Source of the DNA: SVTX01 sp045653805
GTDB taxonomy: Bacteria > Bacillota > Clostridia > Oscillospirales > CAG-272
DNA: 64,000 nucleotides
Assembly (NCBI GenBank): GCA_045653805.1
Contig: JAZOMF010000094.1
Location: 22,179-86,178 of the forward strand
Direction of reading: 5' to 3'
Position numbers and translations under genes: made by a program. The first letter of the stretch is position 1, and each line of letters begins with the position of its first letter. This document shows, in pieces, positions 23,314 through 32,333 of this stretch. The notes beneath the pieces are model-generated. The model was not told the DNA's origin and made no database searches. It was given only the letters and a program-made list of their open reading frames with translations.

Positions 23314-26055
23314 ATGGATTTTAAGAACATCGACAAAAAATACCGTCCTGTGCCATTTTGGTCGTGGAACGAAAAGCTGAATGTTCCCGAGTCTCTCCGC
23401 CAGACCGCACTTATGGACGAGGTTGGTATCGGTGGCTACTTCATGCACGCTCGCGGCGGTCTTCAAACCGAGTATATGGGTGAGGAGTGGTTCGAAAACA
23501 TCGGCGCTTGTATCGAGGAGTGCAACAAGAGAGGTATGCACGCTTGGGCATACGATGAAAACGGTTGGCCATCCGGCTTTGGTGGCGGCAAGGTCAATGG
23601 CAAGGGTGAGAAGTACTGGCAGAAGTATCTCCGCGTTATGCCTGCAGACGGTGACAAGAGCAATATCGAGCCTCATCGCATTATCTGCACCACCGGAGAA
23701 TATACCTTCTATTACGATGTTAACCCTTTCTACGTTGATACTCTCGACGCAGAGGTTATACTTGACTTTATCAACGAAATATACGAGCCATATTATGAGA
23801 AGTACGGCTCCACCTTCGACGGATTTTTCACCGACGAGCCCCAGATCTCCAGAAACGGTATTCCATGGAGCCTGACCTTTATTGACAAGTATCGCGAAAA
23901 GTACGGCGAGGATATTTGCGCTGTTCTTCCTTCGCTTTTCTTTGAGGTTGGAGATTTCCGGACCGTAAGAATCAAGTTCTGGAAGATGGTTACCGATCTT
24001 TTCTCGGCAAACTTTATGAAGCAGATATTCGATTGGTGTAATGCTCACAATCTTAAGTTCACCGGTCACTTGGTGCTTGAGGAGACCCTTATGGTTCAGC
24101 TTATCACCAACGGTGCTTGCATGCCTCACTATGAGTATCTTACTATTCCGGGTATGGACTGGCTCGGCAGAAACATCTTCCCCTGCCTCACTCACCATCA
24201 GGTAGGCTCTGCCGCGGCGCAGGTCGGCAGACGTCAGGTGCTTTCCGAGACCTTTGCGCTCTGCGGACACAACGTAGGTCACGACGAGCTTAAGAGAAAC
24301 TACGAATGGATGATGGTGCGCGGTATCAACCTTATGTGCCAGCACCTTGAGGGATATTCCAACAGAGGTATTCGTAAGAGAGACTATCCTCCGGCAATGT
24401 ACATCCAGCAGCCTTGGTGGGCAGACTACAAGGTGTTCAACGATGCTATGAGCCGCGTTGGTATGCTACTTGCAGAGGGTGAGATCAAGTTCGACACCCT
24501 GCTTATGCACAATATGACATCCGCTTGGGTTACCTACAACAACGGAAATAACACTCTTCCCGACGGCAAGGATATCACATACTATAACACCTCTCTTATC
24601 AACGCTACCCCCGCTCTTGAGGCGAAGCACATTCCTTTCCACTTGGGCGACGAGACCCTTATGGAGAGACACGGACGCGTTGAGGGCAATAAGCTTATTA
24701 TCGGTGAGCAGACCTATACCACCGTTGTTCTCCCCGAGTATATCTGCTTTATGGAGAACACCCAGAAGCTTCTTGACGAGTTCCGCGCTAACGGCGGTAA
24801 GATCGTAACCGACGTCTCCACTCTTGAAGCTAACCCAATTATCGACAATGAGAAGATCACCTTCACTTGGCGTGACTTTGGTGACTTCAAGATGTACTAT
24901 TTTGTAAACTCCAACAATAGCACCGAGCAGGCGACCATCACCAAGGGTAGCTATGCTATCGACATCGCAACCGGTGAAAAGGTTGAATTCTGTGGCGAAT
25001 ATACTTTCCCAGCATACGGAAGCCTTGTTGTTATCGACGACGGCACTCCCGCAAGAGCAAAGAAGGCAGAGAAGAACCTCACCGCACTTGACATCAGCGG
25101 CAAGTGGGCAGTTGAAAACGCAACATTTAACTCCGTAACTCTTGACAAGTGCGACTACTGGTTCGACGGCGAGCTTCAGGAGGAGAACGGATACGTGCTT
25201 AACGTCGTGCCCAGAACCACCGAGCTTCACCGTCCTGTAAATGTTCGTTGCGCGTTTAAGGTTGACCTTGAGTATGTTTCCGACAAGCTCTTCGTCGCAG
25301 TTGAAACTCCCGAGATCTTTACCGTTAAGGTAAACGGTGTGGAGATCGACAAGACCGATTGCGGATTCTTCCGCGATGCCTCCTTCCGTATGCTTGACAT
25401 CCAGAAGTATGCAAAGGTTGGCAAAAACGTAATCGAGCTTATCTCTCTCATTACTCAGTCCGAAGAGGTTTATGAGAACATTGAAAAGAGCAAGAAGTTT
25501 GAGTCTGAAAAGAACAAGCTTACGTATGATATGGAGATCGAGGCTATGTACCTCGTAGGCGACTTTGCAGTTAAGGCAGACGGCGTATTTGAGCCTATCG
25601 AAAACAACGCATACTTCTTCGACGGTAAGTTTACTGTGGTTAAGCCTGCCGATGAGATAGAGCTTAAGAACCTTGAGCAGAACGGATATTCTTTCTTTGC
25701 AGGCGAGCTTTGTGTTTCCAAGAAGTTTACCTTGGATAGCACCGATTACAAGCTTTCCTTCGTAAAGAACGGGTTTAATGCTCTGCGTGTAAAGGTTAAC
25801 GGCAAGTACGTTTGCACCTCTATGTGGGCACCCTACGATGTCGACCTCTCCGAGTATCTCACCGTTGGCGAGAACACCGTTGAGCTGACTATCGTAAATA
25901 ACCTCCGTAATCTCCTCGGTCCTCACCACCACATCCGTGGCGAGCTCTTGTCGGTCAGCCCCTCCTCCTTCTATAAGGAGCGTTGCATCTGGAATAGCTT
26001 CCGCACCGACTACTTCACCGAGAAGTATAGCTTCGTTAATACCGGCTTGATTTAA
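23314..26055 (+). CDS. Large glycoside hydrolase-like protein (GH106/rhamnosidase-related)
   Basis: A protein of about 913 aa, probably cytosolic since no signal peptide is seen. The N-terminal PVPFWSWNEKL and MDEVGIGGYFMHARGG match the opening of TIM-barrel proteins annotated as GH106-like alpha-L-rhamnosidases. AWAYDENGWPSG, FDGFFTDEPQISRNG and MCQHLEGYSNRG contain candidate acidic residues. A beta-sandwich C-terminal half follows (about 600-913), with jelly-roll-like galactose-binding strands such as NALRVKVNGKYV. AAAGGAG lies 10 nt before the chosen ATG. It is a lone gene, so the substrate is unknown; plant or host glycan breakdown after import is plausible. Confidence 0.75.
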   Translation: MDFKNIDKKYRPVPFWSWNEKLNVPESLRQTALMDEVGIGGYFMHARGGLQTEYMGEEWFENIGACIEECNKRGMHAWAYDENGWPSGFGGGKVNGKGEKYWQKYLRVMPADGDKSNIEPHRIICTTGEYTFYYDVNPFYVDTLDAEVILDFINEIYEPYYEKYGSTFDGFFTDEPQISRNGIPWSLTFIDKYREKYGEDICAVLPSLFFEVGDFRTVRIKFWKMVTDLFSANFMKQIFDWCNAHNLKFTGHLVLEETLMVQLITNGACMPHYEYLTIPGMDWLGRNIFPCLTHHQVGSAAAQVGRRQVLSETFALCGHNVGHDELKRNYEWMMVRGINLMCQHLEGYSNRGIRKRDYPPAMYIQQPWWADYKVFNDAMSRVGMLLAEGEIKFDTLLMHNMTSAWVTYNNGNNTLPDGKDITYYNTSLINATPALEAKHIPFHLGDETLMERHGRVEGNKLIIGEQTYTTVVLPEYICFMENTQKLLDEFRANGGKIVTDVSTLEANPIIDNEKITFTWRDFGDFKMYYFVNSNNSTEQATITKGSYAIDIATGEKVEFCGEYTFPAYGSLVVIDDGTPARAKKAEKNLTALDISGKWAVENATFNSVTLDKCDYWFDGELQEENGYVLNVVPRTTELHRPVNVRCAFKVDLEYVSDKLFVAVETPEIFTVKVNGVEIDKTDCGFFRDASFRMLDIQKYAKVGKNVIELISLITQSEEVYENIEKSKKFESEKNKLTYDMEIEAMYLVGDFAVKADGVFEPIENNAYFFDGKFTVVKPADEIELKNLEQNGYSFFAGELCVSKKFTLDSTDYKLSFVKNGFNALRVKVNGKYVCTSMWAPYDVDLSEYLTVGENTVELTIVNNLRNLLGPHHHIRGELLSVSPSSFYKERCIWNSFRTDYFTEKYSFVNTGLI

Positions 26056-26070
26056 TTTAATAATGTAATA

Positions 26071-26149
26071 TGCGGGGGAAGGAAACCATTTTTGAAAAAT
26101 TGGTTTCCTTCTCCCGCACCCCCTTCTTTCCAAAAAACTTTCAAAAGGG
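26071..26149. repeat. Intergenic palindromic module, copy B
   Basis: TGCGGGGGAAGGAAACCA (26071-26088) pairs with TGGTTTCCTTCTCCCGCA (26101-26118) around an A/T core. It is followed by the reverse complement of the TTTTGAAAGTTTTTTGGAAAG motif seen in copy A. It lies between converging genes and can serve as a terminator. Confidence 0.8.
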
Positions 26150-26216
26150 AAGAGGGGGATAGGCAATATTATAGCCCTCACGAGGTAAATTCGCTCGTGA
26201 GGGCTAAAATTTTTAG

Positions 26217-27074
26217 TTATTTATTGCTCTTATATTTCGAAAGCTGGTTTTTTTCCTTGGTGCTGAGCTTTTCAAGCACCGCCATATTTTCGATCATCAA
26301 TTCCACGATGTTTTCAAGGGCTGAATCGGGAGAATAGTCTGCGGCACAGACGTAGTTGATTCGCTCGTCGTCTACAAGGGGCTTAACGGTCTCGCTATTG
26401 CCGGGGGCGTAGAGTGCGATGGACTTACCTCCGCGCTCCTTAACCAGCTTCATACAGGGAATATCGGTCATTCCGTCACCGATATAGATCATATTTCTAT
26501 ATGCTATACGGCGCAGGCTTTCGTCCTGAACTCGGTTGAGGTTGTAATCGTCGGTTACGTCCAACGTGCCTTTGGATATACGATAGATATACTGTGTTTT
26601 GAGAGTGTAGTTGATGGCGAGAGCGGGCCAGATAGCCTCGCCCTGCTCGTTATACATATATCTGCAGGCGTAGATGCGCTTGAAATATTTTGCAATGGGA
26701 GTACCCTGAATTATCTCGTACGTGCCTGAGGAAATGATATAATGCTCGATATTGACACCGAGAGACTCGCCGTAGGCGTTGATTCTGTCAAACCAAGTGA
26801 GAACACCATCAAAAAATACTACATTTTTAGCGCAGCTTTTAAGATATTCCTCGGTCAAGGGAATTCCTCTTTCCTTGCAGGTCTTGATCATTACGAACAT
26901 ATAGGAAAGTATCTTTTCAACCTCGTTGGTTTTGGAAACGTGAGCCGCCTCGCCCCAGAATTCATCGGGAGTCATATTGAGCTTTTTTATAAAGTCATAT
27001 TCCTGCATATCGGTGGTGCAGAGAGTTTTATCAAAATCGTAGAGAATAGCTATTGTAGGCCTTGACATGGTCAT
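26217..27074 (-). CDS. HAD-superfamily phosphatase, phosphoserine phosphatase-like
   Basis: A 285-aa cytosolic protein. ILYDFDKTLCTTDM (about 9-22) is HAD motif I with the nucleophile and acid aspartates, IISSGTYEII (about 113-122) is motif II, and YIGDGMTDIPCMKL (about 197-210) is motifs III-IV. The helical cap between motifs I and II is the C1 type. The substrate is unknown. The second ATG at 27068 (MSRPT) has better spacing to AAAGGA and may be the true start. It is monocistronic. Confidence 0.85.
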   Translation of the reverse strand: MTMSRPTIAILYDFDKTLCTTDMQEYDFIKKLNMTPDEFWGEAAHVSKTNEVEKILSYMFVMIKTCKERGIPLTEEYLKSCAKNVVFFDGVLTWFDRINAYGESLGVNIEHYIISSGTYEIIQGTPIAKYFKRIYACRYMYNEQGEAIWPALAINYTLKTQYIYRISKGTLDVTDDYNLNRVQDESLRRIAYRNMIYIGDGMTDIPCMKLVKERGGKSIALYAPGNSETVKPLVDDERINYVCAADYSPDSALENIVELMIENMAVLEKLSTKEKNQLSKYKSNK

Positions 27075-27180
27075 TAATCCTTTCTTTAAGCTTTACGATT
27101 ATATTATACCATATAATCTCCCGCGTAGTCAAGAGGGAAACGAGATAAGCAAGGTGTATATTTGAATGAAAATAAAACCA

Positions 27181-27207
27181 CCGCCGCATCCAACGTAGGG
27201 TGCAGCG
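27181..27207 (-). terminator. Terminator of spo0A
   Basis: CCGCCGCATCC and GGGTGCAGCGG form an imperfect stem; on the minus strand it is followed by GGTTTTATTTTC. It sits 11 nt after the spo0A stop. Confidence 0.7.
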
Positions 27208-27217
27208 GAGAGAAAAA

Positions 27218-28009
27218 TCAATACAGTTTGTATTTAAGTCTGAGATTATCAGCGATCATTGCAATGAATTCCGAATTTGTGGGCTTTCCTCTATTATTTT
27301 GAATTGTATAGCCAAAATAACTATTAAGCGTATCCACGTCGCCTCTGTCCCACGCGACCTCGATTGCGTGGCGGATGGCACGCTCGACGCGGCTTGTGGT
27401 TGTTTGATATTTCTTTGCAACCGAGGGGTAGAGCACTTTGGTGACCGAATTTATAACGTCAGAATCTTTAACGGTCAGGAGAATTGCGGTGCGGAGATAC
27501 TGGTAGCCCTTGATGTGCGCGGGCACGCCTATCTGGTGGATGATTCTGGTGACCTGCGCCTCGATGTCGGGGATGTTGTCGGGCTGGTTGCTCTTTTCGG
27601 GCTGTACTGCCTCATTTTTTTGCTTGCGGTTTTTCAGCATGCTGTCCACGTATTCGATGAGATTGGACTGATTAATGGGCTTGATGAGGCAGAGCTCTGC
27701 ACCCGCCTGAAGAGCCTGAACGAAAATGTTTTGATTGGAGATGGGCGAGGTCATTATAATAACAGGCGGCTTATCGTTGCCGTAGGACAGGGCTTTTGCG
27801 CTTCTTACCACGCTGAGACCGTCCACCTTGGACATCCAGATGTCGATTATCACCACGTCGGGGTGAATTCTTCCGATCTTGGCAAGCGCGTCCTCGCCGT
27901 TGACTGCTTCTTCTATATATCTGCATCCCACGCGCAAAAAGCAGTCCTTTATAAGTGCGCGCTGGGACGAATTTTCGTCTGCTATAAGTATTTTTGTTGT
28001 GTATTCCAC
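27218..28009 (-). CDS. spo0A: Sporulation master regulator Spo0A
   Basis: A 263-aa response regulator controlling entry into sporulation. The receiver domain covers 1 to about 125: acidic pocket IADENSS, phosphoacceptor aspartate in VVIIDIWMSKVDG (about 51-63), and the conserved lysine in CLIKPINQ. A linker follows, then the Spo0A C-terminal domain (about 155-263) with HIKGYQYLRTAILL and the recognition helix region TTTSRVERAIRHAIE. A GTG start is used, with AGGGAGG 10 nt upstream. A match to the 0A box lies upstream, suggesting autoregulation. The usual spoIVB neighbour is absent. Confidence 0.97.
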   Translation of the reverse strand: MEYTTKILIADENSSQRALIKDCFLRVGCRYIEEAVNGEDALAKIGRIHPDVVIIDIWMSKVDGLSVVRSAKALSYGNDKPPVIIMTSPISNQNIFVQALQAGAELCLIKPINQSNLIEYVDSMLKNRKQKNEAVQPEKSNQPDNIPDIEAQVTRIIHQIGVPAHIKGYQYLRTAILLTVKDSDVINSVTKVLYPSVAKKYQTTTSRVERAIRHAIEVAWDRGDVDTLNSYFGYTIQNNRGKPTNSEFIAMIADNLRLKYKLY

Positions 28010-28054
28010 TTTCGTGTATCCTCCCTAAAGATATATTTTATTGATTACGGTTAT

Positions 28055-28083
28055 ATTTTACCATAAATTGGAAATTTTTGCAA
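28055..28083 (-). promoter_or_regulatory. Candidate promoter of spo0A
   Basis: On the minus strand TTGCAA (28078-28083), a 17-nt spacer and TAAAAT (28055-28060), about 46 nt before the GTG start. Confidence 0.6.
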
Positions 28084-28101
28084 TACTATTTCCAAAAATT
28101 T

Positions 28102-28134
28102 CCAATGGTGAAAATTACCAAAATTTTCCATTGG
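28102..28134. repeat. Inverted repeat upstream of the spo0A promoter
   Basis: CCAATGGTGAAAATT and AATTTTCCATTGG are inverted copies with a two-base bulge, ending 18 bp upstream of the -35 box. It is a possible operator or hairpin; no regulator can be named. Confidence 0.5.
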
Positions 28135-28178
28135 ATTTTAGGTTTTATAACGAAAAAGTAGAGAGGCTTGTAAAAACG

Positions 28179-28185
28179 TGTCGAA
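28179..28185. promoter_or_regulatory. 0A box match upstream of spo0A
   Basis: TGTCGAA matches the Spo0A-binding core exactly and lies about 95 bp upstream of the -35 box. A 7-mer alone is weak evidence, but the location fits autoregulation. Confidence 0.45.
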
Positions 28186-28210
28186 TTTATCAAAAATCGG
28201 CAAGAATATG

Positions 28211-28236
28211 AGAAAAAAGGGAGCGAAAGCTCCCTT
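28211..28236 (-). terminator. Terminator of the pseudouridine synthase operon
   Basis: AAGGGAGC / GCTCCCTT with a 4-nt loop; the minus strand continues with TTTTTT. It isolates spo0A from the upstream gene. Confidence 0.9.
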
Positions 28237-28247
28237 GGTGATTTAAT

Positions 28248-28982
28248 TTAACATTTTTTGAGATATTCGATCTCATTTTCGGTCAATTTTCGCCATTTTC
28301 CTTCTGCGAGATCAGAGAGCTTCAGCTTGCCGATAGCCACTCTCTGCAAGCGGAGGATTCGTACTCCGTGAAGCTCGCACATGCGGCGTATCTGGCGGTT
28401 TCTGCCCTCAAAAAGCTCAAATTCCGCAACGGTGGTGTTTTCATCGCCGCCTACGGCGCGCACTCTCACGCGCATTGTGAGTCTGCCGTCAAGGTCAACG
28501 GGCTCGCCTAAGGTGGCAAGGCTCTCGGGCTCGAATTTGCCCTTTAGAGTGACGTGATATATTTTAGGGATAGAATGCCTTGGCTGTGTCAGCTTGTTGG
28601 CAAGAGCACCGTCATGGGTAAGTAGAAGCAGTCCGTCCGAGTCCATATCAAGTCTGCCAACGGGATAGAGGCGGACAGGCTTACCGTCCTCCCCCTTAAC
28701 GTCGCGGCAGAGGTCGGTAACGTTTTTACGCCCCTTTTCGTCGCTTGCGGTGCAAACGATACCGCGAGGCTTATTGAGCATAATGCATATTTTTTTGTCG
28801 CCGCCTGCCCTGATGACCTTGCCCTTCCAGGTTACCTCGTCTTTTTCGGGGTCTATCTTCTCGCCAAGCTCGGCTACGTGTCCGTTGACCGATACCTTGC
28901 CAAGTCTTATTTCTTCCTCGGCGGCACGGCGCGACATTACGCCGCAATCGGTGAAATATTTTGAAATTCTGATTTTTTCCAT
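28248..28982 (-). CDS. Pseudouridine synthase, RsuA/RluB family
   Basis: A 244-aa rRNA pseudouridine synthase. An N-terminal S4 RNA-binding domain (MEKIRISKYFTDCGVMSRRAAE, read in parts) is followed by the catalytic domain with LYPVGRLDMDSDGLLLLT (about 112-129, catalytic aspartate in GRLD) and the C-terminal EGRNRQIRRMCE (about 200-211). In Firmicutes this family modifies 23S rRNA near position 2605 (RluB); that assignment is by family, not proven here. It lies 31 nt after the carboxypeptidase gene in the same direction. Confidence 0.93.
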   Translation of the reverse strand: MEKIRISKYFTDCGVMSRRAAEEEIRLGKVSVNGHVAELGEKIDPEKDEVTWKGKVIRAGGDKKICIMLNKPRGIVCTASDEKGRKNVTDLCRDVKGEDGKPVRLYPVGRLDMDSDGLLLLTHDGALANKLTQPRHSIPKIYHVTLKGKFEPESLATLGEPVDLDGRLTMRVRVRAVGGDENTTVAEFELFEGRNRQIRRMCELHGVRILRLQRVAIGKLKLSDLAEGKWRKLTENEIEYLKKC

Positions 28983-29013
28983 TTCCTTATCCTTTAAATT
29001 GGATTGAGTAGGT

Positions 29014-30228
29014 TTATTTCTTGAATGGGGAAGTTATCCTTTCCCACAGTGAATTCTTGTTTTTTATCTTGTTGACCGAATAACTTGCCACAAGAGAAGT
29101 AGAGGCTATTTCCTTGCCGTCTAGCAGATATACCGCCCGACCCAGCACCGCTCCCTCGCAAACGGGGGCGTATTCGAATTGACGGGTCTCTATTCGGCAC
29201 TCGACCTTTGATGCACCTTTGGGCAGAGTTACTCTTATTTCGTTTGTGTTTGTCAGTGTTACGTAGTCGCTCTTGCCACCCACTACGGGTAAGACCTGCC
29301 GCATCTCGTCTTTTGCACAAAGCACTCGGGATTCGTAATTGGAAAAACCGTAGTCCAAAAGAGAAGTGTGGTCGCGCCAATCGTCGGGAGCGGATAGAGT
29401 TACACAAATGAGGGTAAGTCCGTCGCGCTCTGCGGCACTGACCAAGCATCTGCCGCTTTTCTTGGTGTATCCCGTCTTTATTCCAATGGCCCCATTATAG
29501 CTTTTGAGGAGTCTGTTGTGATTGATCAGGAGACGAACTCCCTCGGTGTCATTTAAGGGGATAGTTTTCTTTTTAGTTGACGCTATTTCTCGAAGCTTTG
29601 GATTTTTCATAGCATGTGAGGCTATGATTGCAAGCTCTCGCGCCGTGGTGTAGTGTTGCTCACTATCAAGCCCGTGCGGATTTTCAAAATGAGTGTTTTC
29701 AAGTCCCAGCTCTGCAGCTTTTTCGTTCATAAGAGCCGCAAAGCCCTCTATACTTCCTCCGATGTGTATTGCCACGGCGGTTGCCGCATCGTTAGCAGAC
29801 TCCAAAAGCACAGCGTAGAGCAACTGCTCAAGTGTCAGCCGCTCGCCCTCGTAAAGGTAGATAGAGGAGCCCTCCACTCCCACCGCCTCGCGTGGGATAG
29901 TTACCTCTTCGGTAAGGTCGCCTTCTTCAATGGCAACGAGAGCTGTCATTATTTTGGTGGTGGATGCCATTGGTAATCTTTCGTCGGGATTTTTTGAGCA
30001 TAGGAGCTCTCCGCTGCTGCCATCCATAAGCACCGCGGATTTCGCCGAAACAGAGGGCATTACCGAATCCGACAATACCTGAAAGGCGTGTGCTTGCGCA
30101 ATGCTTTTTGGGGGTGAGCCCTCTCCATTGATACTGCACGACGTAAATTGCCAGCAATACAACAATAAAGCCGTCGAGAGTATCGCGGCTTTAACAAATA
30201 CACCTTTATACCTTGCAAAAATTGACAT
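29014..30228 (-). CDS. D-alanyl-D-alanine carboxypeptidase (PBP5/DacF-like, S11)
   Basis: A 404-aa penicillin-binding protein that trims the terminal D-Ala of peptidoglycan stem peptides. The N-terminal hydrophobic segment AAILSTALLLYCWQFTSC gives a signal peptide with a possible lipobox-like cysteine. The catalytic motifs are ASTTKIM (SxxK), ESANDAAT (SxN) and GIKTGYTKKSG (KTG). A C-terminal beta domain ends in a short amphipathic tail, ITSPFKK. The start at 30228 is chosen for GGAGGAATAGTT before the ATG; the longer frame has no ribosome site. Neighbouring ytfJ hints at a sporulation-linked role, which is inference. Confidence 0.92.
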   Translation of the reverse strand: MSIFARYKGVFVKAAILSTALLLYCWQFTSCSINGEGSPPKSIAQAHAFQVLSDSVMPSVSAKSAVLMDGSSGELLCSKNPDERLPMASTTKIMTALVAIEEGDLTEEVTIPREAVGVEGSSIYLYEGERLTLEQLLYAVLLESANDAATAVAIHIGGSIEGFAALMNEKAAELGLENTHFENPHGLDSEQHYTTARELAIIASHAMKNPKLREIASTKKKTIPLNDTEGVRLLINHNRLLKSYNGAIGIKTGYTKKSGRCLVSAAERDGLTLICVTLSAPDDWRDHTSLLDYGFSNYESRVLCAKDEMRQVLPVVGGKSDYVTLTNTNEIRVTLPKGASKVECRIETRQFEYAPVCEGAVLGRAVYLLDGKEIASTSLVASYSVNKIKNKNSLWERITSPFKK

Positions 30229-30299
30229 AACTATTCCTCCGGACAAGTGAGCCTGTTGCATTATATTTGTCCGGAGAAATATTTATTCTGATTTTAATA

Positions 30300-30710
30300 T
30301 TATTCCTCGTCTTCCTTAACGAAAAGTGCCTTGATCTTGGCGATGATCTCGGGGCTGCGGTCAATAATATCGGAGATCTGCTCCAAGGGATCGGAGGGGG
30401 CTTTAACGCCTATGTTGATGAGCTCAACGTCGCCGTTCTTGCTTACAGCGAGAATACCGATAGGCTGAACCGAGATTCCTGTTCCTCCGCCTGCACCGAA
30501 GTTCTGGGGCTTATCCTTTGAGCCACCCGTTCTGTCGTTGAAGTCTACTCCGCCGGTTGCAAATCCTGCCGCAACCTTGGAGATGGGAATAAGAGTAGTG
30601 CCCGATGCGGTTTCAACGGGAGTACCCATAACTGTGTCAGCGTCGATCATATTTCTGATCTGAGCCAGCGTGCACTGTACTACTTCTTGAAGCTTGTTTT
30701 CGGATGCCAT
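30300..30710 (-). CDS. ytfJ: Sporulation protein YtfJ (GerW family)
   Basis: A 136-aa protein. VMGTPVETASGTTLIPISKVAAGF, in parts, is the strongly conserved core (about 28-51), followed by a Gly-rich region (GAGGGTGISVQPIGILAVS) and a charged C-terminus. B. subtilis YtfJ is a spore protein needed for normal germination. A DUF2953 gene and scpBA lie upstream on the same strand, an arrangement also seen in other Firmicutes. Confidence 0.93.
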   Translation of the reverse strand: MASENKLQEVVQCTLAQIRNMIDADTVMGTPVETASGTTLIPISKVAAGFATGGVDFNDRTGGSKDKPQNFGAGGGTGISVQPIGILAVSKNGDVELINIGVKAPSDPLEQISDIIDRSPEIIAKIKALFVKEDEE

Positions 30711-30783
30711 AATTGTAAATTCCTTTCATTATATATAAGGTTTATTGATATATGCATAAGTTCCGCCTGTGCGGCAATATGGT

Positions 30784-31650
30784 CTAATTTGTTTTAGGTT
30801 GACCGGTAGCCGATTTTTGTACGGCTTGGGCAACCTTATCTTCCACGGCGGAGGGCTGGATTTTATTCCAACCGACGTATCCGGGGATCGCCGTTTTGAT
30901 AACGGTCCAGATGAATGAGGCAACACTCATTGAGAATGCCAGCTGAATGTCATATTTTATCTCCTCGGAGAGAAAATCGGGATAAACGCAGATGTCAGCG
31001 TTTCTTGAAGTGTGAAGATTTGAATGTCTGTCGATAGCGTAGAGCAGAGGCTCGATGGCGCCTCCAATCAGTGTGGTGAGCAGAGCGGTCTTTGCCGCAT
31101 CGTCAGTTCCTACCGCGATTCGCACCTTGACTATATGGAAATGGAATCGACCGAAAAATGAGGTAAAAAAGGTTTCAAGGATTGTTACGAGCAGGTCTGC
31201 AGAGTCGTCGATAGCAGGCCATTTTGCCAACTTTTCTCGGAGCTGTGCTCGCTTTTCCTTGGGAGTGAGCTTGTTGCCCATAGCCTTTTTCTTGCGCCTT
31301 TTTGCGGATTTCTCGGCTCGCTTTTTAGCCTTTTCCTCGGCTTTTTTTCTTGCCTTTTCAGCCGCTTTGCGGTCGCGCTCGGCAATTTTTTCGGGAGTGT
31401 AATCGCTTATCTTGTATTTTTTCTTCTTTTTGGGAAGGAGTGTGTATTTTATGCCAAGGAAGGATACCCAAAGTCGAAATTCATCCTTGAATTCTATGCC
31501 GACCTTGATTCTTACCACAAAAATCAGGATGGGAAGGATAACGATCGCTGCCAAAATTGCGATGATCGCTGCCACAATGCACCCGACGATTATTGCCGCT
31601 ATAGCCAAAGCTGTATAAAGGATTATGGTATTAGGCTCCGTATCGTTCAC
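30784..31650 (-). CDS. DUF2953 domain-containing membrane protein
   Basis: A 288-aa protein with a long N-terminal hydrophobic stretch (about 9-45, AAIIVGCIVAAIIAILAAIVIL read in parts). A highly charged Lys/Arg/Ala region with strong coiled-coil character follows (about 85-135, RKAAEKARKKAEEKAKKRAE). The DUF2953 region covers about 150-280 (HFHIVKVRIAVGTDDAAKTAL). It is a partner of ytfJ in many Firmicutes (YtfI in B. subtilis), where a sporulation role is suspected. No enzymatic motif is visible. Confidence 0.85.
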   Translation of the reverse strand: MNDTEPNTIILYTALAIAAIIVGCIVAAIIAILAAIVILPILIFVVRIKVGIEFKDEFRLWVSFLGIKYTLLPKKKKKYKISDYTPEKIAERDRKAAEKARKKAEEKAKKRAEKSAKRRKKKAMGNKLTPKEKRAQLREKLAKWPAIDDSADLLVTILETFFTSFFGRFHFHIVKVRIAVGTDDAAKTALLTTLIGGAIEPLLYAIDRHSNLHTSRNADICVYPDFLSEEIKYDIQLAFSMSVASFIWTVIKTAIPGYVGWNKIQPSAVEDKVAQAVQKSATGQPKTN

Positions 31651-31682
31651 TCCTTTCCTTGATATTTGATTTTAAGAAAATG

Positions 31683-32333
31683 TTAATTGTTGTTTTCTAT
31701 TGTTTCTGTTGCCATAGCCGCCATCCCTGCGGTGAAGCCTACTTCTTCAACGGCAAGTGCCTCGGGAGTTGCTTCCTGCGTGGGGGTCAGCTCGGTCTCG
31801 GGAAGGTCTTCGAGAGAGGAGAGACCGAATACTCGAAGGAATTTTTCGGTGGTGGTGTAGAGCATAGGTCTGCCGGGGGCATCGAGACGGGAAAGTGACT
31901 CGATAAGTCCCTTGTCGATAAGGGATGTCATAGCGTATGAGGAGTCAACTCCGCGAACCGCGTCCACGTATGCTCTCGTTACGGGCTGATTGTATGCCAC
32001 TACTGCCAGAGCTTCCATTGTGGAATTGGAGAGATTTCCTCCGCGCTTGATTCCGAGAGCTTCTCTTATGTAGGGGAGAAACTCTTCTTTTGTAGCAAAT
32101 TGGCAGGAGTCGGGGTAGGTGAGGAGCAGAACTCCGCGGCTTGATTTTTCACTGTTATAGTCGCGGCTCATAGCCTCTACCATATTTTTTACGTCCTTGG
32201 GGGAGAGTCCAAGCACCTCGGAGAGCTTTGCATATTCAACGGGGTGACCTGCGGCGTAAAGGATGGCTTCAATTGCGGCAGTTACCTTTTCAAGAGAGAT
32301 GCTCTCTATCTGATTTGCGTTTTCCTGACTCAT
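31683..32333 (-). CDS. scpB: Segregation and condensation protein B
   Basis: A 216-aa protein made of two winged-helix domains; AAIEAILYAAGHPVEYAKLSEVLG (about 16-39, read in parts) is the usual N-terminus, and EALAVVAYNQPVTRAYVDAVRGVDS (about 107-131) the conserved second domain. ScpB dimers bind ScpA and the SMC ATPase, whose gene is also in this window. Its ATG overlaps the scpA stop as ATGA. The C-terminal 40 residues are Thr/Glu/Ala-rich and probably disordered. Confidence 0.95.
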   Translation of the reverse strand: MSQENANQIESISLEKVTAAIEAILYAAGHPVEYAKLSEVLGLSPKDVKNMVEAMSRDYNSEKSSRGVLLLTYPDSCQFATKEEFLPYIREALGIKRGGNLSNSTMEALAVVAYNQPVTRAYVDAVRGVDSSYAMTSLIDKGLIESLSRLDAPGRPMLYTTTEKFLRVFGLSSLEDLPETELTPTQEATPEALAVEEVGFTAGMAAMATETIENNN

